Under the pieces are notes generated by a model. That model was not told where the DNA came from. It did no database searches and saw only the letters and a program-made list of their open reading frames with translations. Shown in pieces: positions 34,138 through 44,237 of a DNA stretch of 64,000 bases. Made by a program: the position numbers and the translations under genes. How positions within the stretch are numbered: position 1 is the stretch's first letter; each line of letters begins with the position of its first letter. The DNA comes from Chlorobiaceae bacterium (GTDB taxonomy: Bacteria; Bacteroidota; Ignavibacteria; UBA10030; SZUA-254): assembly GCA_013824245.1 (NCBI GenBank), contig PNNN01000065.1:62001-126000 (forward strand). Reading direction: 5' to 3'.

Positions 34138-34950
34138 ATGAGAACAATAATTGTTATTCTTAGTGCGATCGTTACATTTACTTACATCGGCTGTGAGGAT
34201 CATTTCTTACAAGTTGAAAACAACCCACCCCTTTCACCCAAAGGATTATATGCATTTGCGGCAGATGGTTATGTTGAATTATCTTGGCTGGCAAATGGTG
34301 AAGATGATCTGGATGGATATAACATTTTTGTCAGCGCAAGTCCAAGTGGTCAGTTTCAGTATATCGGTTCCACAAAAAATGAGGTATATATTGACAGAGG
34401 TGCGAAGAATGGCATCACTTATTATTATAAACTTTCTGCATACGATTTCAGTGGAAATGAGAGCGTCCTTAGCAAGGGATACGCATATGCAACTCCGCGC
34501 CCCGAGGGATTTGATGTTAATTTGAAAAATTATCGTGACACTCCGAACATGGCAGGGTATGATTTCTCCTCAAACACAATAGGACCTTATGACGATCAAT
34601 ACACCGATCTCTTCTTCGAATATTACGACGGCATTTATTACTTCGACGTTTGGAATGATACAGAAATACAAGATATGGGTTATACAAGTTCACTTGATGA
34701 AATTGTGAAATCTCCGACTCGCGGGTGGTCTCCAACCGGAGATGTTCGTTTAATTGCCGGACATACATATGTGTTAAGGACATGGGATTATCACTATGCA
34801 AAAGTTCGTGTAATATCATTATCAGCGAATCAGGTGGTCTTTGATTGGGCGTATCAATTGCAGTCAGATAATACTTTTTTAAAGAAAAACCTTGCAAATG
34901 AAAGAGGAAAACTCATTGCCGGGAAAGGATCGCTTGAAAGGGATAAATAA
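34138..34950 (+). CDS. Lipoprotein with fibronectin type III-like domain
   Basis: 270 residues: lipoprotein signal with lipobox 'TYIGC' and mature Cys followed by Glu-Asp. An FN3 domain (about 30-115, 'GYVELSWLANGEDDLDGYNIFVSASPSGQFQYIG' region) leads into a beta-rich C-terminal part with no recognised name. Such proteins are surface-attached scaffolds or carbohydrate-binding parts. AAAGGAG precedes the ATG. No obvious partner next door. Confidence 0.72.
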   Translation: MRTIIVILSAIVTFTYIGCEDHFLQVENNPPLSPKGLYAFAADGYVELSWLANGEDDLDGYNIFVSASPSGQFQYIGSTKNEVYIDRGAKNGITYYYKLSAYDFSGNESVLSKGYAYATPRPEGFDVNLKNYRDTPNMAGYDFSSNTIGPYDDQYTDLFFEYYDGIYYFDVWNDTEIQDMGYTSSLDEIVKSPTRGWSPTGDVRLIAGHTYVLRTWDYHYAKVRVISLSANQVVFDWAYQLQSDNTFLKKNLANERGKLIAGKGSLERDK

Positions 34951-35002
34951 CATTATGCGCCACGCGTTTGACTTTATACTTTCTTTCGAGTATTTTTGAG
35001 TT

Positions 35003-35452
35003 ATGCGCGATCTCAATAAAACATTAATAACCCTATTAATTCTACTCTATGTTTTGATTATGACGGTTGAAGCATCGGCTCAACCATCTCTCAAATTATC
35101 ACCAACTTCTTCAGATGCCAAAAAATTAATTGAACTCATCGAACTGGCTATCAAGGGAGGTGAAATAAACAATATATCTTCAGCATTGGCTCGTGAGGTA
35201 ACAGTAAATATCCGCAATGCCGAAACCGGGTTGTTCAGTTCGAATCAATCTGTTGTTATTCTTCAAAATTATTTTTCCTCAAGAAGAATTCTGCAATTTG
35301 AATTTACAACGAAGCAAAATGAGCACGAGCCATTTTACGCTACAGGAGGAGGCAGTTTTGCAATCAAAGGTCGTCGGGAACATTTCCAGATTTACGTTGG
35401 ACTTACGATTAAGGATGGCCGTTTAATGATTTCCCAATTCAACGTTTATTGA
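35003..35452 (+). CDS. DUF4783-like small exported protein
   Basis: 149 residues: signal peptide ends 'EASA' before Gln (QPSLKL), followed by a compact alpha/beta domain ('LARE VTVNIRNAETGLFSSNQSVVILQNYF' region, 'GRREHFQIYVGLTIKDGRLMISQFNVY'). The layout matches DUF4783, a family almost confined to Bacteroidota-like genomes and often near a two-component kinase. Function unknown. The kinase gene starts 30 bp after its stop. Confidence 0.6.
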   Translation: MRDLNKTLITLLILLYVLIMTVEASAQPSLKLSPTSSDAKKLIELIELAIKGGEINNISSALAREVTVNIRNAETGLFSSNQSVVILQNYFSSRRILQFEFTTKQNEHEPFYATGGGSFAIKGRREHFQIYVGLTIKDGRLMISQFNVY

Positions 35453-35482
35453 TGATTTGAATTTAGAATCACTTTCCTAATT

Positions 35483-38400
35483 ATGGGAAAAATTATCAAG
35501 AAATATTCATTAATTCTTACCATTTGCCTCATCTGTATTTTTGCGGCTACATTCATGTATGAATATATCTTCGCTGATGCTACAGCAAGAAATTGGGATA
35601 ATATATCTTCCGAGATAAAGGAGAAGCAGACATTATATATTCAAAATGAATTCATTGAATTTCAACAATCAATTCTTAATCAATTAAAAAAAATATCTGA
35701 TGACAAATATGTTGTTTTAGGAATAAACAGAAATGGTAGTAGAGACTCTCTTTTTGATTACCTATCGCAGATTCAAAGTAATGGAACTTCAATTGAGATT
35801 TTCGATAGCAGCAAGAATTCGGTTGCGTGGGTAAACAATTATGGTCCCCACATTCCTCTCAAAAATATTGTTGATAGTATCTCAGTCATCATTCTACAAA
35901 AACCTTTATTTACTTATCTTGCCATAATACAACCGATCAGCTCTGGCGGCAAGATATCAGGTTATATAGCTGGGAAACGCTTATTCGATGTAAATCTACC
36001 GTTAAGTAACAGATTCATAAATAAAAATAGTTTCAGCAATACTTTTGCAGGGAAATTATCAATCACACCGGAATTTCAATTCTCAGCAACAAATCATAAA
36101 ACAACTGTAAACAACATTTACTCGATTCCGCTTATTGGCATCGACCGATCCATTTTAGGTAATGCTCTTGTGCCATATCTGGTTGTTGATGAATATCGGG
36201 AAGAATTATCGAATACAATTGAGTTATTCAGATCTATTATAGGGATAATTATTTATTTATTGGTGACTGTTGTTTTAATAACTGCCATGAAAAAATATTC
36301 TAAGGCAGTTCAATTCATCGTCATTACAATTTTAGTATGGTCAGCACGTTATTTATTGATTTGGTTGAATGTCTCAAATCAATTATTCCCGGATTGGTTT
36401 AGCCCGATCTATTATGCTTCGCCATTTGGACTTGGCATTGTTCGATCTCTTGGCGATCTGTTTATATCATCAATTTTTATATTCATCAATGTATTTTCAT
36501 TATGCTATTTTTATCTCAAATCATATAGTGCTCACGATAAGATAAACCGCACAGGGAGTAAATTCTTAAAGATTATTGCTGTTGCATTACTTTCCATTTC
36601 CTTTTTTTTATTATTCAGAGCGATGGCGGCAATATTCCGCAGCGCCGTACGGGATTCAACCATTTCATTAAACGATTTAACTACATTACTTCCCAACTCT
36701 GAATTGACGGTTTTATTATTTGGATTGTTCATGACTGCGGTTTCTTTTGTTCTTCTCCAGATAGTTATAATTGATATAATTCGTCGATACATCAATAATA
36801 TTTTTAGCAAAAATCATTCTGAGAAATTTGTATGGGCTATAACGGGAATTATTTTAGTTATGGGAGGAGTAATCTTTGGATTACTTCAGCGGTCGCCGTT
36901 ATTATCACTTGAAGCGAGAGCCGCTCTAACGCTTGGACTCATTGGAGCGACATTGTTATCAAGAAATGGATATTTGAATAAAGGGGAGAATAGATATTTA
37001 AGAATTGGTTTAGTTGTATCTATCACAACTGTTCTATTTATGATTCCCGCATTGCGTGCTGAGATGGAATACAAGGAACGTTCATCGGTTGAGAATTTCT
37101 CAAGAACCGTAATAAAACCGACTAATGCATGGATATCGTATCTGGTCGACCAAACGATTTCAGAGTGCATTGATGAGGAGGCGGTGAGGATTATTAAAAC
37201 TAACAATCGGCAAGAATACTCGGCGCTCGCGTTTAAAAAATGGGCAAGAAGTTTACTGAGCGAGGAAGGAAATAATTGTGTCATCAGATATTATAATTCG
37301 ATGGGAGGACCGATCAGCACATTCAAAATTGGGACTGTTGCATCGATTACTGAAGAATCAATAATTCGAGATTCAATCTCTCATTCCACACTATATCAAG
37401 TAGATAAGAATATCCGAGGTGTAAATACAAGATGGCAGATTAGAACCTCGGTTCTGACTGATGTTAATGGTGATACTATCGGTTCAGTTAGGGTAGAGGT
37501 AACCGGTAACAAATTAACTCTCTTAAAAGGAGAGATCCCAGAGATATTGCGAAGTAAAACAAAACAAACACAAGTGGGATTAGAACAACCATTAATGCTA
37601 ACTGAATATTTCAGGGATACAATCGTTTCTTCTTCTGAGGAAACATTTTATGCAAAGAGAGCACTGCCGAATGATATCGCAGAACAAGTTCGAAAACATA
37701 ACAATCTTTGGACTGAAGAAGATTTTGACGATAAATATTACGAAAGTTTTTATTTCAGAGATGAAAATGAGAGTTCAGAAGGATCGGTTTATTGTTTAGC
37801 TCGGCAAAAACCGGGATTCTTTCTCAGCTTTTTCTGGTTCTTAAGGATAGGATTTATATTTCTCATATTTGCTGTATTTATTTTTACGGTCAAATATCTC
37901 TGGAATATTTTACGTAAGAAAAATAAAATGTTTAGTTTTGCAGAGAAATTGTTAATATCTTATCTCATTGTGGCAACCTTCCCGGTTTTATTTTTTAGTT
38001 ATTACAATAAACAAACATCAAGCAACAGGGCTGAGGAAGAGCTGCTTTCTCAATTACAAGATCAGACAGAGATAGTTGTCACCGAACTTAAGCGGAGGTT
38101 CGATGTCAGCACTCCTGTGTCTATATCCCGGGTTTATGATTCCGATTGTTCCAATATCGCGGAAGACATAAATATCGATTTTGATATTTATTCATCAGCC
38201 GAGTTAAGTTCGACGAGCAAACCGGAATTATACGACGCTGAACTTCTCGATTCACACCTCGACGCATCGGCTTATCGCGAGTTATTCCTCAGAGAGCGTT
38301 TATTCTATTCACAAAAAAAGGAACTCGGGAATCTGGCTTATGTTGTTGGTTACAGACCGTTACGCTCTGTTGATGGCAGGATTATCGGTGTAGTAAGTGT

Positions 38401-39355
38401 ACCTACACTCCTTAAACAAAGTCAGCGAGACATGGAAATGGTGCAATCTAACGCTGTTTTATTTTCAATCTTTGGAATTGGTTTTGCAATCTCGATTGCT
38501 TTGGGTTTAATATTATCGCGTCAATTTGGTGCTCCAATCCGAAGTTTGATCGATGCAACACGTGAAATTGCTCGCGGTAATTTATCATATAAAAGAACGG
38601 CAGACCGAGCCGATGAATTTGGTGAGCTTGACCGCGCTTTCGAGAAGATGTCTCATGATTTAAGAAACAAACAAGATCAATTGTTAACAGCACAGAGGGA
38701 GGCGGCATGGCGTGAGATGGCAAAACAGGTTGCCCATGAAATCAAGAATCCGCTTACTCCGATGAAATTATCGCTTCAGCATTTGCGTGCTGCATTTCAT
38801 GATCGCGCAAAAAATTTAGAAGATATTTTAGAAAAAGTTACTAATACAGCATTGGAACAGATCGAAACGCTCAGTAGGATCGCCACAGAATTTTCGCATA
38901 TGGCAAAAATGCCGGAAAGAAATGTTAAACCTATCGATCTTCATCAAATTCTAAAAGAGACGAAAAATCTTTTTGACGAATATGAAAATATCAATTTTGG
39001 TCTCTATCTTAACGCTTCGCATTCTACGATTCAAGCTGATCATGATGAGATTCGTAGGGCATTCGTTAACATTTTAAAGAACAGTGTGCAGGCATTGAAC
39101 GAGAAAGGTAAAATTACAATCACTTCGGAAGATCATAAAAAATATATCCACGTTAACATAGTTGATGATGGTCCGGGAATGAATCGAGAGGCGCTTGAAC
39201 ATTTGTTTGAATTAAATTTTTCAACAAAGTCGGAAGGTATGGGAATTGGTTTGGCAATTGTGAAAAAAACAGTAACCGATTTCGGCGGCACAATAGATAT
39301 TAAGAGCAAAATAGGTGGCGGAGTGGTCGTCTCGATCATTTTTCCACTGATTTAA
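35483..39355 (+). CDS. NtrY-like sensor histidine kinase with many membrane segments
   Basis: 1290 residues. One N-terminal membrane helix (about 8-28) and a periplasmic sensor (30-245) precede a block of some eight helices (about 246-520). A second soluble region and two further helices (about 790-850), a third sensor-like region (855-1000) and a final helix feed into a HAMP domain ('AREIARGNLSYKRTADRADEFG'). HisKA has phospho-acceptor H1085 in HEIKNPLTPMKLSLQHLR. HATPase_c shows 'NILKNSVQAL', 'DDGPGMNREA' and 'SEGMGIGLAIVKK'. The kinase part matches NtrY-like proteins, but the sensor is unusually large. No response regulator is adjacent. It is separated from pgeF by only 2 bp. Confidence 0.88.
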   Translation: MGKIIKKYSLILTICLICIFAATFMYEYIFADATARNWDNISSEIKEKQTLYIQNEFIEFQQSILNQLKKISDDKYVVLGINRNGSRDSLFDYLSQIQSNGTSIEIFDSSKNSVAWVNNYGPHIPLKNIVDSISVIILQKPLFTYLAIIQPISSGGKISGYIAGKRLFDVNLPLSNRFINKNSFSNTFAGKLSITPEFQFSATNHKTTVNNIYSIPLIGIDRSILGNALVPYLVVDEYREELSNTIELFRSIIGIIIYLLVTVVLITAMKKYSKAVQFIVITILVWSARYLLIWLNVSNQLFPDWFSPIYYASPFGLGIVRSLGDLFISSIFIFINVFSLCYFYLKSYSAHDKINRTGSKFLKIIAVALLSISFFLLFRAMAAIFRSAVRDSTISLNDLTTLLPNSELTVLLFGLFMTAVSFVLLQIVIIDIIRRYINNIFSKNHSEKFVWAITGIILVMGGVIFGLLQRSPLLSLEARAALTLGLIGATLLSRNGYLNKGENRYLRIGLVVSITTVLFMIPALRAEMEYKERSSVENFSRTVIKPTNAWISYLVDQTISECIDEEAVRIIKTNNRQEYSALAFKKWARSLLSEEGNNCVIRYYNSMGGPISTFKIGTVASITEESIIRDSISHSTLYQVDKNIRGVNTRWQIRTSVLTDVNGDTIGSVRVEVTGNKLTLLKGEIPEILRSKTKQTQVGLEQPLMLTEYFRDTIVSSSEETFYAKRALPNDIAEQVRKHNNLWTEEDFDDKYYESFYFRDENESSEGSVYCLARQKPGFFLSFFWFLRIGFIFLIFAVFIFTVKYLWNILRKKNKMFSFAEKLLISYLIVATFPVLFFSYYNKQTSSNRAEEELLSQLQDQTEIVVTELKRRFDVSTPVSISRVYDSDCSNIAEDINIDFDIYSSAELSSTSKPELYDAELLDSHLDASAYRELFLRERLFYSQKKELGNLAYVVGYRPLRSVDGRIIGVVSVPTLLKQSQRDMEMVQSNAVLFSIFGIGFAISIALGLILSRQFGAPIRSLIDATREIARGNLSYKRTADRADEFGELDRAFEKMSHDLRNKQDQLLTAQREAAWREMAKQVAHEIKNPLTPMKLSLQHLRAAFHDRAKNLEDILEKVTNTALEQIETLSRIATEFSHMAKMPERNVKPIDLHQILKETKNLFDEYENINFGLYLNASHSTIQADHDEIRRAFVNILKNSVQALNEKGKITITSEDHKKYIHVNIVDDGPGMNREALEHLFELNFSTKSEGMGIGLAIVKKTVTDFGGTIDIKSKIGGGVVVSIIFPLI

Positions 39356-39357
39356 AT

Positions 39358-40092
39358 ATGGTTATTAAACCGAAAATATTCAGCATCAATAAAAAGTTGA
39401 TCTGCGCGGTAAGCACCAGAGCGGGAGGTGTTTCACCGGAACCGTTTGGTATGAATCTTAGTTATCAAGTTGGTGATCGGGACGAAAATGTTACAAAAAA
39501 TCGTGAATTATTTTTTAATCGTTTAGGGATTCCATTGTCGTCGGTTGCGATACCCGGTCAAATTCATAGTGATCATATTCAATATATCTCAGAAGCAGGA
39601 GAATATCCCGACTGTGATGCGGTAGTTACAAATAAAAATAATCTATTTTTAATTGTTACTGTGGCTGATTGCATTCCAATATTTCTTTATGACAGTAAAA
39701 CACAGGCATATGCTGCGATACATGCAGGATGGAGAGGTACTGAAAAGAGGATATTAAAAAAAGGGATCGAGATGATGCGTTCAACATTTTCGACAGAAAT
39801 AAACGATTTGTTTGCATACCTTGGACCCTCTGCAAGAAAATGCTGTTATCAGGTTGGTGAAGAGGTCGCTGATAAATTTAATAAAAAATATTTGATACAT
39901 TCAGAAGGAATGAATCCCAAGCTTGACTTAATTACGATGAATTATGATATGCTGATAGATTCAGGGATTGATAAAAATAAAATTGAAATATCTGAGCAAT
40001 GTACAATTTGCAATCCGTCGTTATTTCATTCCTATCGTAGAGATAAAGATTTATCGGGCAGGATGATGGCTGTGATTGGAATAAGAAGTTAA
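39358..40092 (+). CDS. pgeF: Peptidoglycan editing factor PgeF/YfiH laccase-domain protein
   Basis: 244 residues. The metal/His-Cys site is visible as 'PGQIHSDHI', 'VADCIPIFLYD' and 'AAIHAGWRGTEKRIL'. Family members act on purine nucleosides or remove wrongly incorporated L-Ser in peptidoglycan; formerly called polyphenol oxidase/laccase. Overlap-close start after the kinase gene. Cytoplasmic, no signal peptide. Confidence 0.9.
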   Translation: MVIKPKIFSINKKLICAVSTRAGGVSPEPFGMNLSYQVGDRDENVTKNRELFFNRLGIPLSSVAIPGQIHSDHIQYISEAGEYPDCDAVVTNKNNLFLIVTVADCIPIFLYDSKTQAYAAIHAGWRGTEKRILKKGIEMMRSTFSTEINDLFAYLGPSARKCCYQVGEEVADKFNKKYLIHSEGMNPKLDLITMNYDMLIDSGIDKNKIEISEQCTICNPSLFHSYRRDKDLSGRMMAVIGIRS

Positions 40093-40187
40093 GTGCAATG
40101 GTCTGATTCTGAAGATTGTTATTGATTGGATATTTTCATACATTTTTTCAGGCATAAAAAATAAATTATTAAAAATAGAAAACGAAT

Positions 40188-42020
40188 ATGTGCGGAATTA
40201 TAGGATATATCGGGGAGAAAAATTCTTTACCCATCCTAATTGAAGGATTAAGACGATTGGAATACCGCGGGTATGATTCTGCTGGTGTGGCGTTAATTCA
40301 GGGTAAAGAATTAGTCTTACACAAACAAGCCGGGAAAGTAAACGAATTAGCCCGGCTGGTTGAAGGACAAAATATTTTCGCTTCTTTGGGAGTTGGTCAT
40401 ACCAGATGGGCTACGCATGGTGAGCCGAATGATATAAATGCTCATCCGCATGGCGATTGCAAGGAGGAAATTGCTGTGATTCATAATGGTATCATTGAAA
40501 ATTATGCAACACTAAAAAGAAAGTTAGAGCGCGATGGTCACATTATGCGCACAGATACTGATACAGAAGTAATTGCGCATCTTATCGAAGAATTTTATAA
40601 AACCGAAAACGATCTATTCAAAGCCACACGATTAGCTTTACTTGAAGTCCAAGGTACCTATGGATTGCTTGTTATTTCTAAAAAGGAACCTGATAAAATT
40701 ATTGCCGCTCGCAAGGGAAGTCCGCTGATGCTTGGTATCGGACAGGGAGAAAATTTTATTGCCTCGGATGCTGCTGCCCTTATCGACCATACGAGAAATG
40801 TTATTTATTTGAACGATGACGAAATTGTATCAGTTGCAAGGAACTCATTTTTTATTAAAACAATTCACGATAAAGAGATAATCAAAAAAATAGAAAAAAT
40901 AACATTCGATTTAGAGCAGATTGAAAAAGGTGGATTCGAACACTTCATGCTGAAAGAAATTCATGAGCAGCCGGAGTCGATTCGCAATTCAATCCGTGGT
41001 CGTCTGCTTGTTGATAAAGGTAAGGTTAAATTAGGCGGTCTCGAACGTGCGATGGATAAATTGTTGCAGGCACATAGAATTTTAATAACTGCGTGTGGCA
41101 CGTCGTGGCATGCCGCGCTGGTTGGAAAATATATGTTCGAGCAATTAGCAAGACTTCCGGTGGAAGTAGATTATGCATCAGAATTTCGATATAGAAATCC
41201 GATAGTTCATTCAGATGATGTTTTGCTTGTGATAAGTCAGAGTGGAGAAACTGCCGATACGTTAGCAGCGCTTCGCGAAGCAAAATCGAAAGGGGCATCT
41301 GTGCTGGGGTTGGTGAATGTAGTTGGCAGCACCATAGCGCGCGAGACAGATGCAGGCGTATTCATTCATGCGGGTCCGGAGATCGGTGTGGCTTCAACAA
41401 AAGCATTCACTTCACAATTGGTAGTTTTGTCTTTGATTTCTATTTTACTCGGTCGGCATCGGGGAATGCCTGATGATCAGGCAAAAACATTAGTGGAAGA
41501 TCTCGCATCTATTCCGTCAAAAATACAAAAGGTGTTAGATAAAGTAGATCAAATAAAAGTGATCGCAAATGAGTTTAAAGATGCCAAGAATGTTCTTTTC
41601 TTAGGACGAGGAATAAATTTCCCAACAGCGTTAGAGGGCGCGCTCAAGTTGAAAGAGATTTCATACATTCATGCCGAAGGATATCCCGCGGCTGAAATGA
41701 AACATGGTCCGATTGCTCTTATCGATGAAAAGATGCCTGTTGTTTTTATCGTTCCGAAAGATGCGATATACGAAAAAGTTTTAAGTAACATGCAAGAGGT
41801 TCGAGCACGAAAAGGGCGGATAATCGCGATTGCAAATGAGGATGATGATGAAGTTGAGAAACTTGCCGAGTTCGTAATTAAAGTACCGCGTACTTACAGT
41901 TATTTTGGCCCGATAGTCAATGTGATACCACTTCAACTGCTGGCATATTATATAGCTGTTGCTCGTGGCTGCAATGTCGATCAACCCCGCAATTTGGCGA
42001 AAAGTGTTACGGTTGAATGA
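40188..42020 (+). CDS. glmS: Glutamine--fructose-6-phosphate aminotransferase (isomerizing)
   Basis: 610 residues. The N-terminal glutaminase begins MCGIIGYIG (Cys2 nucleophile exposed after Met removal), with 'RWATHG' and 'HNGIIENY'. Two SIS domains follow ('ACGTSWHAALVG', 'SQSGETADTLAALR', 'LGRGINFPTALEGALKLKEISY'). Ends in 'LAKSVTVE', the canonical C-terminus. First step of UDP-GlcNAc synthesis for cell wall and lipid A. No glmS ribozyme is visible in the 95-bp leader. Confidence 0.97.
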   Translation: MCGIIGYIGEKNSLPILIEGLRRLEYRGYDSAGVALIQGKELVLHKQAGKVNELARLVEGQNIFASLGVGHTRWATHGEPNDINAHPHGDCKEEIAVIHNGIIENYATLKRKLERDGHIMRTDTDTEVIAHLIEEFYKTENDLFKATRLALLEVQGTYGLLVISKKEPDKIIAARKGSPLMLGIGQGENFIASDAAALIDHTRNVIYLNDDEIVSVARNSFFIKTIHDKEIIKKIEKITFDLEQIEKGGFEHFMLKEIHEQPESIRNSIRGRLLVDKGKVKLGGLERAMDKLLQAHRILITACGTSWHAALVGKYMFEQLARLPVEVDYASEFRYRNPIVHSDDVLLVISQSGETADTLAALREAKSKGASVLGLVNVVGSTIARETDAGVFIHAGPEIGVASTKAFTSQLVVLSLISILLGRHRGMPDDQAKTLVEDLASIPSKIQKVLDKVDQIKVIANEFKDAKNVLFLGRGINFPTALEGALKLKEISYIHAEGYPAAEMKHGPIALIDEKMPVVFIVPKDAIYEKVLSNMQEVRARKGRIIAIANEDDDEVEKLAEFVIKVPRTYSYFGPIVNVIPLQLLAYYIAVARGCNVDQPRNLAKSVTVE

Positions 42021-42099
42021 TAATTTTTGATATTACCCCAAATATTCCTATTTTATACCCCGTTGTCTTAATTAATTTTATTTAGAAAGGGATGTGTCA

Positions 42100-42945
42100 A
42101 TGACACGAGAACCGAGATTTAAATCGTCGGAGTGGGCGCTTATTTTAGGCGCTTCGAGCGGGTTTGGCGGTGCAACCGCTGTTGAACTTGCAAGGAGAGG
42201 AATGAATATTTTTGGTGTTCATCTCGACCGGCAGGCAACAATGCCCGCCGTTCAACAAATTCTAAAAGAGATTAAACATGCCGGGGCAAAAGCGGTATTT
42301 TTTAACATCAACGCCGCCGATGCCATTAAGCGAGCAGAAACGTTAGATGAAATCAAAGAAAGATTCAATGTTGAAACAAATAACACCGTAAAAGTTTTAG
42401 TGCATTCTTTGGCGTTTGGGACTTTGAAACCTTTCATCAGTAAAAAAGTTGAAGATGAAATAACACAAGCACAAATGGAGATGACCGTTGATGTAATGGC
42501 ACACAGTTTAATCTATTGGGTGCAAGGATTGATTAACAGGAATTTAATGCGCTCAGGCGCAAGAATTTTCGGATTAACAAGTTCAGGAGCGCATTCGGTA
42601 ATTCCAGCATACGGAGCGATTTCTGCAGCCAAGGCAGCACTTGAATCGCATATCCGACAACTCGCTATGGAATTAGGACCATTAGGTATTACTGCAAATG
42701 CCATTCTTGCCGGTGTAACAGAGACACCAGCTTTGAAAAAAATACCTGCCGCCGCGAGTATGGTTCAAGTGGCAAGGTTGAAAAATCCACAACATCGTTT
42801 AACACTTCCCGAAGATGTTGCACGCGCCATTGCATTGTTATCGCAAGAAGAATCTTATTTTATCTCCGGTAATGTAATCGGAGTTGACGCCGGCGAGGAT
42901 AAGGTAGGATATGTTAGCTTGAAAAGTAGTTCACACTCTGAATAA
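42100..42945 (+). CDS. FabL-like enoyl-ACP reductase (SDR family)
   Basis: A GTG at 42094 is in frame, but the ATG at 42100 with AAAGG upstream is preferred (281 residues). The cofactor loop is GASSGFGGATAVELARRG (classical SDR TGxxxGxG form). The active-site pattern is Y-x6-K ('AYGAISAAKAALE') rather than the usual Y-x3-K, which is characteristic of FabI and FabL enoyl reductases. The glycine loop is FabL-like. It probably reduces trans-2-enoyl-ACP in fatty acid synthesis, with another SDR role as alternative. The acyl-CoA dehydrogenase gene lies 30 bp downstream. Confidence 0.78.
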   Translation: MTREPRFKSSEWALILGASSGFGGATAVELARRGMNIFGVHLDRQATMPAVQQILKEIKHAGAKAVFFNINAADAIKRAETLDEIKERFNVETNNTVKVLVHSLAFGTLKPFISKKVEDEITQAQMEMTVDVMAHSLIYWVQGLINRNLMRSGARIFGLTSSGAHSVIPAYGAISAAKAALESHIRQLAMELGPLGITANAILAGVTETPALKKIPAAASMVQVARLKNPQHRLTLPEDVARAIALLSQEESYFISGNVIGVDAGEDKVGYVSLKSSSHSE

Positions 42946-42975
42946 TCAAACAAAAAAATTAATAGAAGAGATATT

Positions 42976-44118
42976 ATGATCCAATTTGATTTTACCGATG
43001 AACAAAAAATGCTTCGCGATATGGTTCGCGATTTCACAAATACCGAGATAAAACCAATCGCCTCGAAGATGGATGAAGAAGAACAGATGTCGAAAGATCT
43101 GATCGATAAAATTAGAGAAACAGGATTATTGGGAACAGTTTTCCCCACTGAATACGGTGGCGGCGGTTTTGGTGAAGTTGGATATTGCATTGCGCAGGAA
43201 GAGATATCGCGTGGATGTTTAGCAACCGCGACTTTTATAGGTGCACATCAATCTATAGGGGCGAATGCAATTTATATCGGTGGAAGCGAAGAGTTGAAAA
43301 GAAAATATTTGGTTCCGCTTGCAGAAGGTAAGTATATCGGTGCATTCGGATTAACCGAAACTCAAGCCGGCTCCGATTCGTTCAACCTGCGAACCAAAGC
43401 TCGAAAAGACGGCAACGATTGGATAATAGATGGTGAAAAAATATGGATAACTAATGGACCGTTCGCAGATATAGTTTCTGTTTTTGCCCGCACAGAAAGA
43501 GGGATCACCGGGTTTGTTGTTGAAACGAAATCTCCCGGTTTCAAAGCAGGCGCGAAAGAGAAAAAGATGGGATTAAAGGCAAGCGCAACATCCACATTAA
43601 TGCTTGAAAACGTTCGTGTTCCAAAAGAAAATATGATTGGAGACGACGGACGGGGTTTTCTCATCGCAATGAAAACTTTAGATGCCGGTAGGTTGGGGTT
43701 AGGCGCATGTTGTGTGGGTGCATCAAAAGAGTTAATGGTATTGTCCACTAAATTTTCTAAAGAACGAAAGCAATTCGATCAACCAATCTCACAATTTCAG
43801 GCGATTCAATTTATGCTTGCCGAAATGGCAACATTAATTTACGCGATGGAATCAGTGGTTTATCGCACTGCTGCCGCATATGACCGTGGAGAACAAATTT
43901 CACGTTATTCAGCAGCAGTCAAATTATTCTGTTCAGAAGGACTTGATAAGATAGCCGATATGGCTGTGCAGATTCATGGCGGTATGGGATATTCGCGCGA
44001 ATTGCCCATTGAGCGCTTTTACCGCGATTCGCGCATCAACAGGATATTCGAAGGGACGAGTGAAGTCCAAAAATTAATAATGGGACGCGAAATTTTAAAG
44101 CGGAATGGATTGTTCTAA
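42976..44118 (+). CDS. Acyl-CoA dehydrogenase
   Basis: 380 residues of the usual three-domain ACAD: N-terminal helical part, beta middle with 'GAFGLTETQAGSDSFNLRT' and 'IITNGP'-type FAD segment ('WITNGPFADIVSVFART'), and C-terminal helices with 'HGGMGYSRELPIERFYRDSRINRIFEGTSEVQKLIMGREIL'-type family ending. The catalytic Glu is expected in the C-terminal segment 'IFEGTSEVQ'. Substrate chain length not readable. Close to the enoyl reductase gene, so fatty-acid or branched-chain metabolism is likely. Confidence 0.92.
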   Translation: MIQFDFTDEQKMLRDMVRDFTNTEIKPIASKMDEEEQMSKDLIDKIRETGLLGTVFPTEYGGGGFGEVGYCIAQEEISRGCLATATFIGAHQSIGANAIYIGGSEELKRKYLVPLAEGKYIGAFGLTETQAGSDSFNLRTKARKDGNDWIIDGEKIWITNGPFADIVSVFARTERGITGFVVETKSPGFKAGAKEKKMGLKASATSTLMLENVRVPKENMIGDDGRGFLIAMKTLDAGRLGLGACCVGASKELMVLSTKFSKERKQFDQPISQFQAIQFMLAEMATLIYAMESVVYRTAAAYDRGEQISRYSAAVKLFCSEGLDKIADMAVQIHGGMGYSRELPIERFYRDSRINRIFEGTSEVQKLIMGREILKRNGLF

Positions 44119-44237
44119 AACTTTGTTTTTTTCGTTCAACTTTTGTATATTCAAAACGATATTTGATAACTATTCTATCCCATCCATCAGACTGGTGATC
44201 AAAGTAAATATTTAACGACTTCCATCAAGGAATCATC

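Noticed and set aside
40093-40187. glmS ribozyme or riboswitch in the glmS leader
   Set aside because: The 95-bp leader is AT-rich and shows no ribozyme core.
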